Shown in pieces: positions 35,025 to 43,006 of a stretch of DNA of 63,300 bases. Each line of letters starts with the position of its first letter. Positions within the stretch are counted from its first letter, which is position 1. The DNA comes from a virus: positions 1 through 63,300 of the IMG/VR virus record IMGVR_UViG_3300010371_000039. One strand, written 5' to 3'. Both the position numbers and the translations under genes were made by a program. The notes beneath the pieces were generated by a model. It had not been told where the DNA came from, ran no database searches, and was given only the letters and a program-made list of their open reading frames with translations.

Positions 35025-35543
35025 CTACGCCAGGCCCCAGCGCTTGCCCTCGTGCCAGAGAGCCACCGTCGCCACCGCGAGCGCGTCGCGCACGTGATTC
35101 GCCACCCGTGGCAGGTCCACCGTCCAGCGGGTCACCGCCGCCTTGACCATCGCGTCGGTGGCGTTTGGGCGACCGCAGATCGCCCGGCGCACCTCGGCGG
35201 CGCCAAGCTCGAAGGGCGTCGCGCCGGTTCGCGATCGAGCCAGCGCGTAGACCTGACCCGATACGTGGCTCGCACGGATCAGGGCCTTCGCGGTGGCCGT
35301 CGCCGCCTTGGGTCCGTCCGTCGACTTGATGAATTCGCCAGGCCGCTCGATGGCTATGATGTCGTGCGCGTAGCTGATGAGCGCATCGAAGTGGTCGGAC
35401 TCAGTTCCATCCGATTCGATGACGCCGCCTTCGACGTACCGCACGAGGCCCCGCGCATCGCGCCCGAGTTCCACTACGCAGTAGCCCGTATGGGCGGAGC
35501 CAGGATCGAAGCCGATGGCGCGAAGGATGGTGGGGCGGGTCAT
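35025..35543 (-). CDS. RuvC-like Holliday junction resolvase
   Basis: A 172-residue protein from ATG at 35543. RuvC-type motifs: first Asp in AIGFDPGSAHTGYCVVE (residues ~9-25), Glu in IIAIERPGEF (about 62-71), and a C-terminal NHVRDALAVATVA with the last acidic residue. Resolves four-way junctions formed during recombination or replication, which would let packaging proceed. Length equals RuvC. Confidence 0.88.
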   Translation of the reverse strand: MTRPTILRAIGFDPGSAHTGYCVVELGRDARGLVRYVEGGVIESDGTESDHFDALISYAHDIIAIERPGEFIKSTDGPKAATATAKALIRASHVSGQVYALARSRTGATPFELGAAEVRRAICGRPNATDAMVKAAVTRWTVDLPRVANHVRDALAVATVALWHEGKRWGLA

Positions 35544-35692
35544 GGAAGCCTCCGGAGACACCGCGCCGGCGTGTCGGCGATGGGCAGCCAGTCGATCGCG
35601 TCGCACGGCGCAGCGCACGCGACGTAGGCCGACGCGATAATGAGAACGACGGAGAGCAGCAGCATTGGCCACCACGGGGTGTCGTCGTTCAC
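35540..35692 (-). CDS. Single-span membrane mini-protein
   Basis: A 50-residue frame from GTG at 35692 with GGAGG five bases before. A hydrophobic segment PMLLLSVVLIIASAYVACAA spans about residues 9-28, a probable membrane helix. GTGA-coupled both sides. Unknown role. Confidence 0.6.
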   Translation of the reverse strand: MNDDTPWWPMLLLSVVLIIASAYVACAAPCDAIDWLPIADTPARCLRRLP

Positions 35693-36087
35693 GGGCGCCT
35701 CCCTCCGAAAAGATTCGTGAGCCACTCGCCCTTTCGCCGCTCGTACTCCGACTTGCGATTGCGAGCGGCGGCCGGGCCCTCGGCCAAGATGCTCTCTCGG
35801 ATGCGCCGCGCGAGGCGCAGAGCGGTCGCGTACGACTCGACCCAGAAGCCGTCACCAAAGATGGGGTTGCCGTGCTCGTCGTGCGTGCTGCAGCCGACAA
35901 AGTAGCCGACCGTCTCCGGCGACGTTGGCTCCGGTCCCCACGTGGGCACGTGGCAGTTGCGACGCTCCATGTCCTCGTCGAGGACGACCGACCGATTCGA
36001 CGGCCAGTGGATCCACCACATCGAGTTGCCGATGACCGTCCAGCCTTCGGCGGTCAGTTCAGGTCCCAGTGTGCGTGTGGTGGTCAC
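35689..36087 (-). CDS. Hypothetical protein
   Basis: A 132-residue protein from GTG at 36087 with GGAGG upstream, rich in Trp and Gly in the first half (WTVIGNSMWWIHWP) and helical in the second. No recognised family. Coupled to the dihydrofolate reductase gene. Confidence 0.55.
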   Translation of the reverse strand: MTTTRTLGPELTAEGWTVIGNSMWWIHWPSNRSVVLDEDMERRNCHVPTWGPEPTSPETVGYFVGCSTHDEHGNPIFGDGFWVESYATALRLARRIRESILAEGPAAARNRKSEYERRKGEWLTNLFGGRRP

Positions 36088-36674
36088 GGGCGCCTCCGCG
36101 AGATCGCTCCCGCGTCCTGCGCGGCACGGTTGTCCTTCAGGTCGTAGGGCTTCTGGCGGCGCTGGTAACGATGGACGGTCAGCGACGGCTCGTCGGAGTG
36201 GGGCGTCTCGTAGAGCAGCGCGAACGCTGACTCGTCGATCGTCGGCGCCAGCACGGATCCCTCCACCGGAACTACGTCCGGAACGAGCGTCACGTCGATG
36301 ACGTCGAGCTCCGGCAGCGCGAGCGCCGCCTCGTAGATGCGCGCGCCGCCGATGAACCATACGTCGTTGTATCCTTCCTGCCGCGCAATCCTTAGGGCGA
36401 GTTCGACCCCAATTGGGCAGCAGATGCTGGTCACCTTGTTGAGGCGCTGGATTGGGTGTTTGAGCGGCGGCTGGATCCCCTGCGATGTCACCACCAGGTT
36501 GAGTCGCCCCGGCAGCGGCCTGCCGATGCTCTCGTAGGTGCGCCGCCCCATGACGACGGCGGCGCCCATCGTCACGCGCTTGAAGCGCGCCAAGTCGCCT
36601 GGGTAGCGCCAGGGGACCTTGCCGTCGCGGCCAATCACGCGGTCCGCGGTCTGAGCCCAAATCGCGCCAATCAT
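36084..36674 (-). CDS. folA: Dihydrofolate reductase
   Basis: A 196-residue enzyme reducing dihydrofolate to tetrahydrofolate with NADPH. Family motifs: IGAIWAQTADRVIGRDGKVPW (substrate/NADPH start), PGDLARFKRVTMGAAVVMGRRTYESIGRPLPGR (helix plus MGRxTxESIGRPLPGR), and WFIGGARIYEAAL. The C-terminal ~20 residues are an extra basic tail. Phage DHFRs support nucleotide synthesis; no thymidylate synthase is seen in the window. Confidence 0.93.
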   Translation of the reverse strand: MIGAIWAQTADRVIGRDGKVPWRYPGDLARFKRVTMGAAVVMGRRTYESIGRPLPGRLNLVVTSQGIQPPLKHPIQRLNKVTSICCPIGVELALRIARQEGYNDVWFIGGARIYEAALALPELDVIDVTLVPDVVPVEGSVLAPTIDESAFALLYETPHSDEPSLTVHRYQRRQKPYDLKDNRAAQDAGAISRRRP

Positions 36675-37282
36675 CTTTCACCTCGATTCGTGAGTTCCAG
36701 CATCCGCGCGTAGAGCCGCGGGCATCGCCCCTTCGGGCTCTCCTCCTGGTAGAGCGCCTCGAGCTCGTCCCAGTGCTCGACGAGCGGAGCCCACTCGGGG
36801 AAGCGGGCCGCGACCTCGGGGAGGCGCGCGCGCCACTCCGGAGCAATGACCAGGAGTCGACTGCACCGCCCGAAGTCGTCCCCGTCGCGCGGCGGACTCC
36901 CGTCGGGCTTTCCCGCGTCCCAGTACAGGAACGCTCCATCGTCGGGCTTCAGCACCCCGTAGATCGTCCGGGAGCTGATGCCGGTGTCGGTGCCGCGGAG
37001 CCAGGCCTCGACGGACTTCGTTGCCGCGACCTCGGGGCACGATCCGCCCGCGCCGGTGCCGTGGCCACGATTCCCGCAGTGGACGCAGTGCAGGCCCTCT
37101 GGAGACAGCTTGCAGCGGCGGTGGTCCTTGGTGAAGGCGCCCATCGCGGCGGTCACGATCGAGATCGGCGCCGGCAGCTTCACTGCGTAGTACGAACCGC
37201 AGCGCAGGCACTCGAATCGGCCGCCACGCGCGGCGTTGATGATGACCCAGTCGGTGGCCGAGTCCCCGGCACTCTGCTTCAC
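36671..37282 (-). CDS. Zinc-finger hypothetical protein
   Basis: A 203-residue protein from GTG at 37282. CLRCGSYYAV (about 25-34) and CVHCGNRGHG (about 66-75) form a possible zinc site. Helical C-terminus with WAPLVEHWDELEALYQEESP. Unknown. Confidence 0.55.
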   Translation of the reverse strand: MKQSAGDSATDWVIINAARGGRFECLRCGSYYAVKLPAPISIVTAAMGAFTKDHRRCKLSPEGLHCVHCGNRGHGTGAGGSCPEVAATKSVEAWLRGTDTGISSRTIYGVLKPDDGAFLYWDAGKPDGSPPRDGDDFGRCSRLLVIAPEWRARLPEVAARFPEWAPLVEHWDELEALYQEESPKGRCPRLYARMLELTNRGER

Positions 37283-38328
37283 GGCTGCACCTCCGGAAAC
37301 TCGCGAACGCGGAGGTCTTCGGGCCACTCGCTCCAGTCGCCGCCCTTGCGGGCCACGAGTTGGGGTAGTCGAGACACGTCGCCGAGTTGGTAGGCGTACG
37401 GGTTCGCCCCGAGCTGCTTTACGAAGCACGCGACGCCCGCGGCGCGGCACTGTGTGACCACGGACCGAGCCCACGCGACGTCGAACGGACGCGCACCGGG
37501 GCCGCTCTCACCGCCGACAATGACCCAATTCAGGAACGGTCCGAAGCCTGGCGGGCATTGGTACTCCTCGTACAGTTCGTGCCCGACGCGGCACCGCACG
37601 CAGTGACCGTCGCCTTCGTCCTCGACGGCGCCGATCCATGGCGCGAAGTTGATGGGGCCCAGCGCGGGTTCGAAGCTCACGAACCGCACCGCCGCGGGCA
37701 CGCGCAGGAGCTCCGGCACGCGCTCCTCGGCGCGCTGCTGGTCCTCGGCCGAGACTCCGATCCACACGTTCGGGAGGGGCCACGCACGCGCGACACGCCT
37801 AGTTACCATGCGCCCGGCCGCGCCCCGGAATAGGCCGTCCTCGTCACGCAGTCGTTCACATGCCGCGCCGAAGCACCGCATAATTTTCCCCTCAGCGGTC
37901 GGGTTCTCCGCGTCCAGCCAGTCGAACCACTCGCGCATCCGCGACGCGCGCTTCGTGAGCACCTGGAACGTGTGGTGAGGGCACGCCGCCATCACACCGA
38001 AGATCGACGCGATTTCCTTGTTCGACAGCGTCTCGTGGAACAGGTCCGACATGCTGTTCACAAAGACGCGCCGCGGATTTGTCCACCGGAGCGGCTCCAC
38101 GAGCTTCTCGGGCACGAGGCGCACGTCACCCGTCCAGCGCGGTCCCTGTTTGCCGAGCCTCACGAGACCCTCGTAGGGCATACCGGGCCCCGAGAATCGG
38201 TACGCCTGCCTCTCGGCGTAGCACCCCCCCACATCCGCCGCGCCCCCACATCCCGGGGACACGCGGGAGCACCCACGCGTCGGGTTCCAGGTAGCGTCGG
38301 TCCACTCGATGCTCGAGTTGGCGCCCAT
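37279..38328 (-). CDS. Phage Gp37/Gp68-family protein (DUF5131)
   Basis: A 349-residue protein. The start SSIEWTDATWNPTRGCSRVSPGC with later CYAER is the family signature, and VIVGGESGPGARPFDVAW is the conserved C-terminal motif. The Cys pattern (GCSRVSPGC ... GCY) recalls the cluster-binding region of radical-SAM-like proteins, but function is unproven. Common in phages and plasmids. Confidence 0.88.
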   Translation of the reverse strand: MGANSSIEWTDATWNPTRGCSRVSPGCGGAADVGGCYAERQAYRFSGPGMPYEGLVRLGKQGPRWTGDVRLVPEKLVEPLRWTNPRRVFVNSMSDLFHETLSNKEIASIFGVMAACPHHTFQVLTKRASRMREWFDWLDAENPTAEGKIMRCFGAACERLRDEDGLFRGAAGRMVTRRVARAWPLPNVWIGVSAEDQQRAEERVPELLRVPAAVRFVSFEPALGPINFAPWIGAVEDEGDGHCVRCRVGHELYEEYQCPPGFGPFLNWVIVGGESGPGARPFDVAWARSVVTQCRAAGVACFVKQLGANPYAYQLGDVSRLPQLVARKGGDWSEWPEDLRVREFPEVQP

Positions 38329-38474
38329 CACCGCACCTCGACGCCGTGGTCACACGAGCACCCGATTTCGTGGTGGACGCCATTCCACGTCACCCCGAAG
38401 ACGAGGGCCCAGACGAGGATGACGAACAGGGTGATGCTGAGGCACCCGCAGCCGCCGCCACTCGATTCGCTCAT
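38328..38474 (-). CDS. Membrane mini-protein with Cys ends
   Basis: A 48-residue frame from ATG at 38474. GGGCGCLSITLFVILVWALV starts a hydrophobic span of about 20 residues; Cys also occur at the C-terminus (GCSCDHG). TGATG-coupled to DUF5131. Unknown. Confidence 0.6.
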   Translation of the reverse strand: MSESSGGGCGCLSITLFVILVWALVFGVTWNGVHHEIGCSCDHGVEVR

Positions 38475-39259
38475 GACTCGCTACCTCCTGGCTCCGTGGC
38501 CTGTTCGTGCCTGAGCGACCGCCATTCCCGCTCTAGGGCCTCGCGATCCTCACGGGTCTTCTCTCGGGCCCAGTGCAGTTCCTCGGCGGCTCCGGGTCGG
38601 TGGCCCGCGACGGCGACGAAGAGCGACAGGCGCTCCTCGACCTTCGCGCGGCGACCCTCGATGTCCTCGCAGAGCGTCGAGCAGAATCGGGCCTTCGTTG
38701 GCTTGGCGCACCAAGAGAGGGTGCATGGGCGGGACAACTGCACCTGGCCGCAGAACCCAGGGGCCCTGTCCTCGGCACTGAAAACCACGACGACGGGGAT
38801 CGTCGTGTTGAGCCCAGGCGCCTTGCAGGCTTCGCCCGTCGGGAGAGGCTTCTTGCCTTTGATGTATGGCTGCGCAACGAACCGGCCGCCGCAGTCGGTA
38901 CGGCTCACGAACGCGGCGTATTGCTCTGCCTCTTCGCGAGTCCCGGTCCACTCGCACAAGTCGTTGCGACCACACGGAACTCCGGCGATATGCGCTGCGG
39001 AATCCCCACACCAATCAGTGCCGCCGCTCCGTCCGTACCAGGCGAGCCCCCACAACTCCGGCTCCGCCTTCGGCGGGCTGCCATCGGTGTAGGGCACAAC
39101 GCGAACCTTGAAATCGGACCTTTCATTGGTCGCCGACGCCAAAGACTCGGCTTGCTCGCGCGAGTCGAAGGCGAACTCTCCGTAGTTGGACGCCCACCAC
39201 CCGCAGTTGGATTGCTGGTCCTTCCACTGCGTCCACACCCCCCAACGCTGCTCGCCCAT
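38471..39259 (-). CDS. Hypothetical protein with duplicated WGVW-VVPYxDGxSP module
   Basis: A 262-residue protein from ATG at 39259 (GGAGG upstream). The N-terminal ~60 residues (RWGVWTQWKDQQSNCGWW ... VRVVPYTDGSPP) are similar to the N-terminus of the 155-residue protein at 49282-49749 on the opposite strand. The rest holds several Cys and a C-terminal charged coiled coil. A phage-internal duplicated domain of unknown function, perhaps shared by related proteins. Confidence 0.6.
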   Translation of the reverse strand: MGEQRWGVWTQWKDQQSNCGWWASNYGEFAFDSREQAESLASATNERSDFKVRVVPYTDGSPPKAEPELWGLAWYGRSGGTDWCGDSAAHIAGVPCGRNDLCEWTGTREEAEQYAAFVSRTDCGGRFVAQPYIKGKKPLPTGEACKAPGLNTTIPVVVVFSAEDRAPGFCGQVQLSRPCTLSWCAKPTKARFCSTLCEDIEGRRAKVEERLSLFVAVAGHRPGAAEELHWAREKTREDREALEREWRSLRHEQATEPGGSES

Positions 39260-39453
39260 TAGATCCTCCCCGCGGCATCGTCGCGCCGCGCTCTCACAAG
39301 TCCCTTCGCCGACGTATCCGCCCAAGAGCATCCAAGGCATGTCAGGTCGGAGCCGCGCCACCAGACGTCCGTGCCGCCGCACGCTGGGCAGCAGAGGAGC
39401 CACCCGCGTGCGCGGCTCCGCGCCGCCTTCGCGATCGAGGCAACGGTGGTCAC
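39259..39453 (-). CDS. Small zinc-ribbon protein
   Basis: A 64-residue protein with CPAC and CLGC pairs about 20 residues apart. Overlaps the downstream gene as TAATG and the upstream as GTGA. Unknown. Confidence 0.6.
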   Translation of the reverse strand: MTTVASIAKAARSRARGWLLCCPACGGTDVWWRGSDLTCLGCSWADTSAKGLVRARRDDAAGRI

Positions 39454-39812
39454 GAGGCGCCACCGTCACGCGGCGCGGCTACCGACGGGGCTCTTCGCCG
39501 GGCCTTCGGCCTCTTGACGGCGACCGCCTCGATCCGGCGTCGCACGTCCTCGGAAAGATCCAAGACTCCGCGAACGCCGCCGATCGCTTCCCAGTCGACT
39601 GGCAGTTCCTGGAGAGCGCAAAGCGCCGAGCGCGCACCGCGAAGGCTGCGCCTCCACGCCACGAGCATCCCGGTCGGGCGGTGCGTGACCACGTAGCCGA
39701 ACGGGCCATCCGTTCGCACGCCCCGCGTCACCACGAGCGGTGCCGCCGTGTCGGAGAACGCTTCGACTGGGACGATGCCCCAGCGCGTCGCGATCGAGAT
39801 ATGGGCGGTCAC
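39450..39812 (-). CDS. Hypothetical protein
   Basis: A 120-residue protein of mixed strands and helices, very basic at the C-terminus (KRPKARRRAPSVA). GTGA-coupled on both sides. No recognised domain. Confidence 0.5.
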   Translation of the reverse strand: MTAHISIATRWGIVPVEAFSDTAAPLVVTRGVRTDGPFGYVVTHRPTGMLVAWRRSLRGARSALCALQELPVDWEAIGGVRGVLDLSEDVRRRIEAVAVKRPKARRRAPSVAAPRDGGAS

Positions 39813-40231
39813 GAGGCACCGCCGCGCGTCAGCCGCGGCGACTCACGCACGAGCCGAAGCTGTATCGGCGCGCGACGGAAATGGCCTCGCATCTCCGACT
39901 CGTATTCGCGCCAGCGAGTACACCGACGCGCGAGGACCAGCGCGATGACGAGATCCTCGCGCTTGGCGAGTTGGTATCGCTGCTCCTGGAGCCAGGCCGC
40001 ATGCAGGCTCCCGTCGCGAGGGTGCGGGTTGCGCTGCTTCAGCGCCGCGTAGACCGCGTCGCCCAGGATGATGCGCCACGTGCGACCGTAGGCGAACGAG
40101 AGGCCCTTGGGTTCGATCCCGCGGCCATCCCACTGGATCTTCCGCAGGCGCGCGAGCTCCAGCTTCAGCTCCATGTCCCAGACGCTGTCGACGCCCTGTT
40201 CGAGGCGCTCCAAGCGGAGCGACAGGCGCAC
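39809..40231 (-). CDS. Hypothetical protein, start uncertain
   Basis: A 140-residue protein from the only standard start, GTG at 40231, which has no good ribosome site. Upstream in frame, from about 40,310, the translation looks protein-like and helical (DEAAERSRLEDLKSGQLVPV) but has no start. An ATG overlapping the previous stop (40317) is in the neighbouring frame. A one-base indel or a shifted start is therefore likely, and the true protein may be about 165 residues. Confidence 0.5.
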   Translation of the reverse strand: MRLSLRLERLEQGVDSVWDMELKLELARLRKIQWDGRGIEPKGLSFAYGRTWRIILGDAVYAALKQRNPHPRDGSLHAAWLQEQRYQLAKREDLVIALVLARRCTRWREYESEMRGHFRRAPIQLRLVRESPRLTRGGAS

Positions 40232-40313
40232 CAGTTCGGCGGCCTCGGCTCCGGGAACGACCGGGACGAGCTGCCCGGACTTGAGATCCTCCAGGCGGCT
40301 TCGTTCCGCCGCT

Positions 40314-40613
40314 TCATCGCCACCCCTCGTCGACTGCCTTCACGAGATCCGTCCCGAGGACCTCTGCGGCGGCCGTGCGCTCCTCGGGGCTCATGTCGTG
40401 GATCGATCGTCGGACGCCTCCGAGGAGCTGCGCGCGGGCCCGCGCCTTGGTGCGCGCGCGGAGGCAGTTCGGGCAGATCAGGCCCGGCCCGTCCTGGTTG
40501 ACCCGCCACCCCGCGTCCCACGCTTTGCCCGACTCGACGTACCGCCCGCAGCTATGAGCCGGATCGGAGCCGCCGGTCGGACCGACGCAGTGGACGAGGT
40601 CCGGGGCGATCAC
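40314..40613 (-). CDS. Zinc-binding hypothetical protein
   Basis: A 99-residue protein from GTG at 40613. Cys-His pattern HC...CGRY...CPNC suggests a metal site in the first half; the second half is helical. GTGA-coupled. Confidence 0.55.
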   Translation of the reverse strand: MIAPDLVHCVGPTGGSDPAHSCGRYVESGKAWDAGWRVNQDGPGLICPNCLRARTKARARAQLLGGVRRSIHDMSPEERTAAAEVLGTDLVKAVDEGWR

Positions 40614-40750
40614 GGGGCCACCGCCTTCCCGGAGCCGCGCGCCCAAACCTCGATGCAGCGATGGACGGCGGCGCGCAGCTGGTCCCTCGCGTGGGCCATC
40701 TGCCGGTCTGCGCGACGACGACGCGCGAGGCGACGACGGCGGCGGTTCAC
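40610..40750 (-). CDS. Arginine-rich mini-protein next to attP
   Basis: A 46-residue frame from GTG at 40750 with GGGAGG upstream. The first half is almost all Arg (VNRRRRRLARRRRADRQ), consistent with nucleic-acid binding. GTGA-coupled to the next gene. Confidence 0.5.
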   Translation of the reverse strand: MNRRRRRLARRRRADRQMAHARDQLRAAVHRCIEVWARGSGKAVAP

Positions 40751-40773
40751 GCTGCCTCCCGGGCGGCGCGCCT

Positions 40774-40795
40774 CTCGTACCCTTTCTCGTACCCA
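40774..40795. repeat. Left arm-type repeat of attP (two TCGTACCC units)
   Basis: Two TCGTACCC units separated by a short T-rich spacer. The same layout recurs at 40982-41003 in the same orientation, about 20 of 22 bases identical. The pair brackets the tRNA-like core, as arm-type integrase sites do. Confidence 0.6.
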
Positions 40796-40888
40796 CCACG
40801 CCTAAAAGGCGGAGCAAGGCCCGTCAAAAACCGACAACTGAACGAGAACTGAACACCCTGGGATTTGCGGCCTTTGCGCTTACGCTTG

Positions 40889-40935
40889 CCCCTTGCCAAG
40901 GTGGACGTCGAGGGTTCAAATCCCTTCTCCCGCTC
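40889..40935 (+). other. attP core: 3' half of a tRNA-Gly(GCC) gene
   Basis: The sequence runs from the anticodon loop CCTTGCCAAGG through a variable region, a T arm GAGGGTTCAAATCCCTT and the acceptor end TCTCCCGCT, all as in tRNA-Gly with a GCC anticodon. No 5' half (D arm, GCGGGAG) lies upstream, so it is not a working tRNA gene. It sits 70 bases from the integrase stop. Integration would restore the host tRNA-Gly gene. This is the phage attachment site. Confidence 0.88.
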
Positions 40936-40981
40936 TGAAATTCGGCTCGGACGTGCGACGTGCCGGATGCTGCGAACGCGC

Positions 40982-41003
40982 CTCGTACCCATTTTCGTAC
41001 CCA
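40982..41003. repeat. Right arm-type repeat of attP (two TCGTACCC units)
   Basis: Two TCGTACCC units separated by a T-rich spacer, immediately after the integrase stop and matching the left arm at 40774-40795. Direct orientation. Confidence 0.6.
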
Positions 41004-42311
41004 TCATCCGACCCTCCTGGCCGTAACCATGTCGATGACCGTGGCGATGGCTTCCCGCTGCTCCTGCGCCTGTGCCGTCGAGTAGTGACGTCGCATCTTC
41101 TCGGTGACGTGACCCGTGATCGACATCGTCACGGTGTCTGCGATCTTCGCGTCGCGCTGAAGGTCGTTGCACGTGCGGCGCATCGCCCGCGGCGTGACCG
41201 GGTGCTTCAGCCCGATGGCGCGCGAGACGGCCGCGAACGGCTTGTCGAGGCACGACGGCGACCGGGGGCCCCCATCGCGACCCGGGAAGAGCAAGTCGCT
41301 CTTCATCATCTCCTCGCGCCACCAGAGCGGCGGCTTGCCCCAGCGACCGATGGGCGGCGCGTCCAGCAACGCGATGTGCTCGCGGAGAACCTGGAGCACC
41401 GACTCCGGGACGTGCACCCGCTCGTGACGGCCGGTCTTCGTGCCCACCATGAACTCGTCGCCGCGCGTGTTGCTCCGACGGAAGCTCAGGTACCCGTCTG
41501 CCCAGTCGATGTCGCACTCCTCGCCGCGCCGTCGCAAGGGACGCAGCGTCGATGGACGCTTGCCGGTCACGAAGCCGATGAGCGTCATCGCGTAGTGCTG
41601 CGGGAACTGGCGCCGCATCTCGGCGAGGAACGCGCTCGCCTGGAGCGTCGTCAGGCTGTTGGGCGCCTCGTCGGTGTACGTGGGGTGCTGCGACACGTCG
41701 ATCGGCTCAAGCGCCGCGGTGGGGTCCTCGATGCGCAGAAGCTTCGCCATCTCGGCGCCAAGCGTCCGCACGATGCGGATCCACGTGTTCGCGGTCTCCG
41801 GCCGTAGCATCACGTGGCGGACGTCCACCTTGCCGTTGCGCAGGGTGCGGCGCGATTCGTAACCCTCCTGAATCATGGTCGCGAGCTTCGTGCGCCACTG
41901 CTCGAAGTCCCACGGCGTGAGGTCCTCACAGGCGATCGCCCCGAACTCCGGGATGATGTGGACGCGCAGACTGCTCTCCCACTTCTCGCGCCCCTTGGCG
42001 CTGCGGATGTCACGCGCCGCGACCTTTGCCTGGAAACGCGACGCTGCGAATGAGCTGAAGAGCTGTCTCTGTGGCCGCCTTCCCGTCACCTCCGCGAGCT
42101 TTTCGGCCTTGAGCTGGTCGAGCGATCGCTGGGCCTCTTCGATCGTCACGTCGCGCAGGGCCTTGATCACGGCGGCCCGCTTGCCCGTCTTCGGGTTGGT
42201 CACCCGACCCCTCACCAGGAACCCGCCGCCCTGCAGGCGGTAGATCCCCGGCCGGCTCGGCTTCCGCGCCACCATGTACCCGAACCTCGTCACCCATTCT
42301 GCCGGTGCCAT
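41004..42311 (-). CDS. int: Tyrosine-family site-specific integrase
   Basis: A 435-residue recombinase (ATG at 42311, AAGGAG upstream). N-terminal arm-binding region, then a core-binding helical domain (about 95-200). The catalytic domain has the first Arg in TGKRPSTLRPLR, the TPRAMRRT motif (about 373-380, Arg in place of the usual His of HxLRR), His401 in ITGHVTEKM and the nucleophile Tyr410 in RRHYST. The gene ends next to attP. It catalyses integration at a tRNA-Gly gene and, with the adjacent small HTH protein, excision. Confidence 0.92.
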   Translation of the reverse strand: MAPAEWVTRFGYMVARKPSRPGIYRLQGGGFLVRGRVTNPKTGKRAAVIKALRDVTIEEAQRSLDQLKAEKLAEVTGRRPQRQLFSSFAASRFQAKVAARDIRSAKGREKWESSLRVHIIPEFGAIACEDLTPWDFEQWRTKLATMIQEGYESRRTLRNGKVDVRHVMLRPETANTWIRIVRTLGAEMAKLLRIEDPTAALEPIDVSQHPTYTDEAPNSLTTLQASAFLAEMRRQFPQHYAMTLIGFVTGKRPSTLRPLRRRGEECDIDWADGYLSFRRSNTRGDEFMVGTKTGRHERVHVPESVLQVLREHIALLDAPPIGRWGKPPLWWREEMMKSDLLFPGRDGGPRSPSCLDKPFAAVSRAIGLKHPVTPRAMRRTCNDLQRDAKIADTVTMSITGHVTEKMRRHYSTAQAQEQREAIATVIDMVTARRVG

Positions 42312-42513
42312 CGACCACTTCTCCTTGAAGGAACCTGTCGAGGTCCTCTCTCAGCCATATCTTTGTCCCGCCGCGCCCACCGCGTCGACCCACGGGGAAG
42401 ACCTTGCCTGCCCGATGCGCGGCGTGCAGGCCGAAGACCGTCTTGAAGCGGCAGTACTCCGCCGCCTCCACGGTGGTCAGGTAGACCGAGGGCGTCACGT
42501 CGGAGGCCCACAT
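42010..42513 (-). CDS. Excisionase/AlpA-like HTH protein, overlapping integrase
   Basis: From ATG at 42513 (TGATG overlap) the first ~75 residues match small excisionase-type HTH proteins: YLTTVEAAEYCRFKTVFGL, then KVFPVGRRGG and TKIWLREDLDRFL. The frame continues another ~90 residues in a Gly/Arg-rich sequence that overlaps the integrase start by 302 bases and looks like out-of-frame GC-rich reading. The functional part is probably only the HTH. Directs excision rather than integration. Confidence 0.6.
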   Translation of the reverse strand: MWASDVTPSVYLTTVEAAEYCRFKTVFGLHAAHRAGKVFPVGRRGGRGGTKIWLREDLDRFLQGEVVDGTGRMGDEVRVHGGAEAEPAGDLPPAGRRVPGEGSGDQPEDGQAGRRDQGPARRDDRRGPAIARPAQGRKARGGDGKAATETALQLIRSVAFPGKGRGA

Positions 42514-42851
42514 CACGCCCGCACCTCCGTGACCACGAGCCGACGCCCCGACCTCACCCCCGCGTCGGTCCCCTCCCACCGCAGCACGACGTCGGCGGAG
42601 CCGGCGACCTCGCGCCACGCAAGGTCCGTCGTGTGGAACACGGTCTGCGCGTAGGCGCGTGCGTCGAAGAACGTGTCGGCTTCCACGCGCAGTGGCTCGA
42701 CGCGATCGCGCATGTCCACCCAGCAGTAGGCGCAGTACGTGCCGTCCGTCGTTGCCGGGATCGTGCGCGGGATGGCGAGCATGCGCCCGTGCACCCCGCG
42801 CTGGCCGGTCGGCGAGACGCAGGCCTTCGCGCGCGTGAACTCCCAGATCAT
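42513..42851 (-). CDS. Small Cys-containing hypothetical protein
   Basis: A 112-residue protein from ATG at 42851 (ATGA overlap, GGAGG ten bases upstream). CAYC near residue 40; otherwise alpha/beta. Unknown. Confidence 0.55.
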   Translation of the reverse strand: MIWEFTRAKACVSPTGQRGVHGRMLAIPRTIPATTDGTYCAYCWVDMRDRVEPLRVEADTFFDARAYAQTVFHTTDLAWREVAGSADVVLRWEGTDAGVRSGRRLVVTEVRA

Positions 42852-42985
42852 GCGTACCGACCCTCCACGGAAATCGCGACCTGGTACGCGAGGACACGGA
42901 CGTAGAAGTTGGTCCGCGCATCGGCGAGCAGCGCGACCGCCGCCGCGCCGATGAACGTGAGTACGATGTCCTCCACGAGATTCAT
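42848..42985 (-). CDS. Hydrophobic mini-protein
   Basis: A 45-residue frame from ATG at 42985 (GGAG four bases upstream). A hydrophobic segment, VLTFIGAAAVALLADA, could be a membrane helix or amphipathic helix. ATGA-coupled to the next gene. Confidence 0.55.
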   Translation of the reverse strand: MNLVEDIVLTFIGAAAVALLADARTNFYVRVLAYQVAISVEGRYA

Positions 42986-43006
42986 CTCCTATCGATTCGC
43001 GCGCAC

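Noticed and set aside
40860-40935. Complete tRNA-Gly gene
   Set aside because: Only anticodon loop to acceptor end is present; no D arm or 5' acceptor strand upstream.
40747-41517. Long frame across attP with an EKGFEPSTSTLAR-like stretch
   Set aside because: This stretch is the translated 3' half of a tRNA gene, a known source of false proteins; the frame also overlaps integrase on the same strand.
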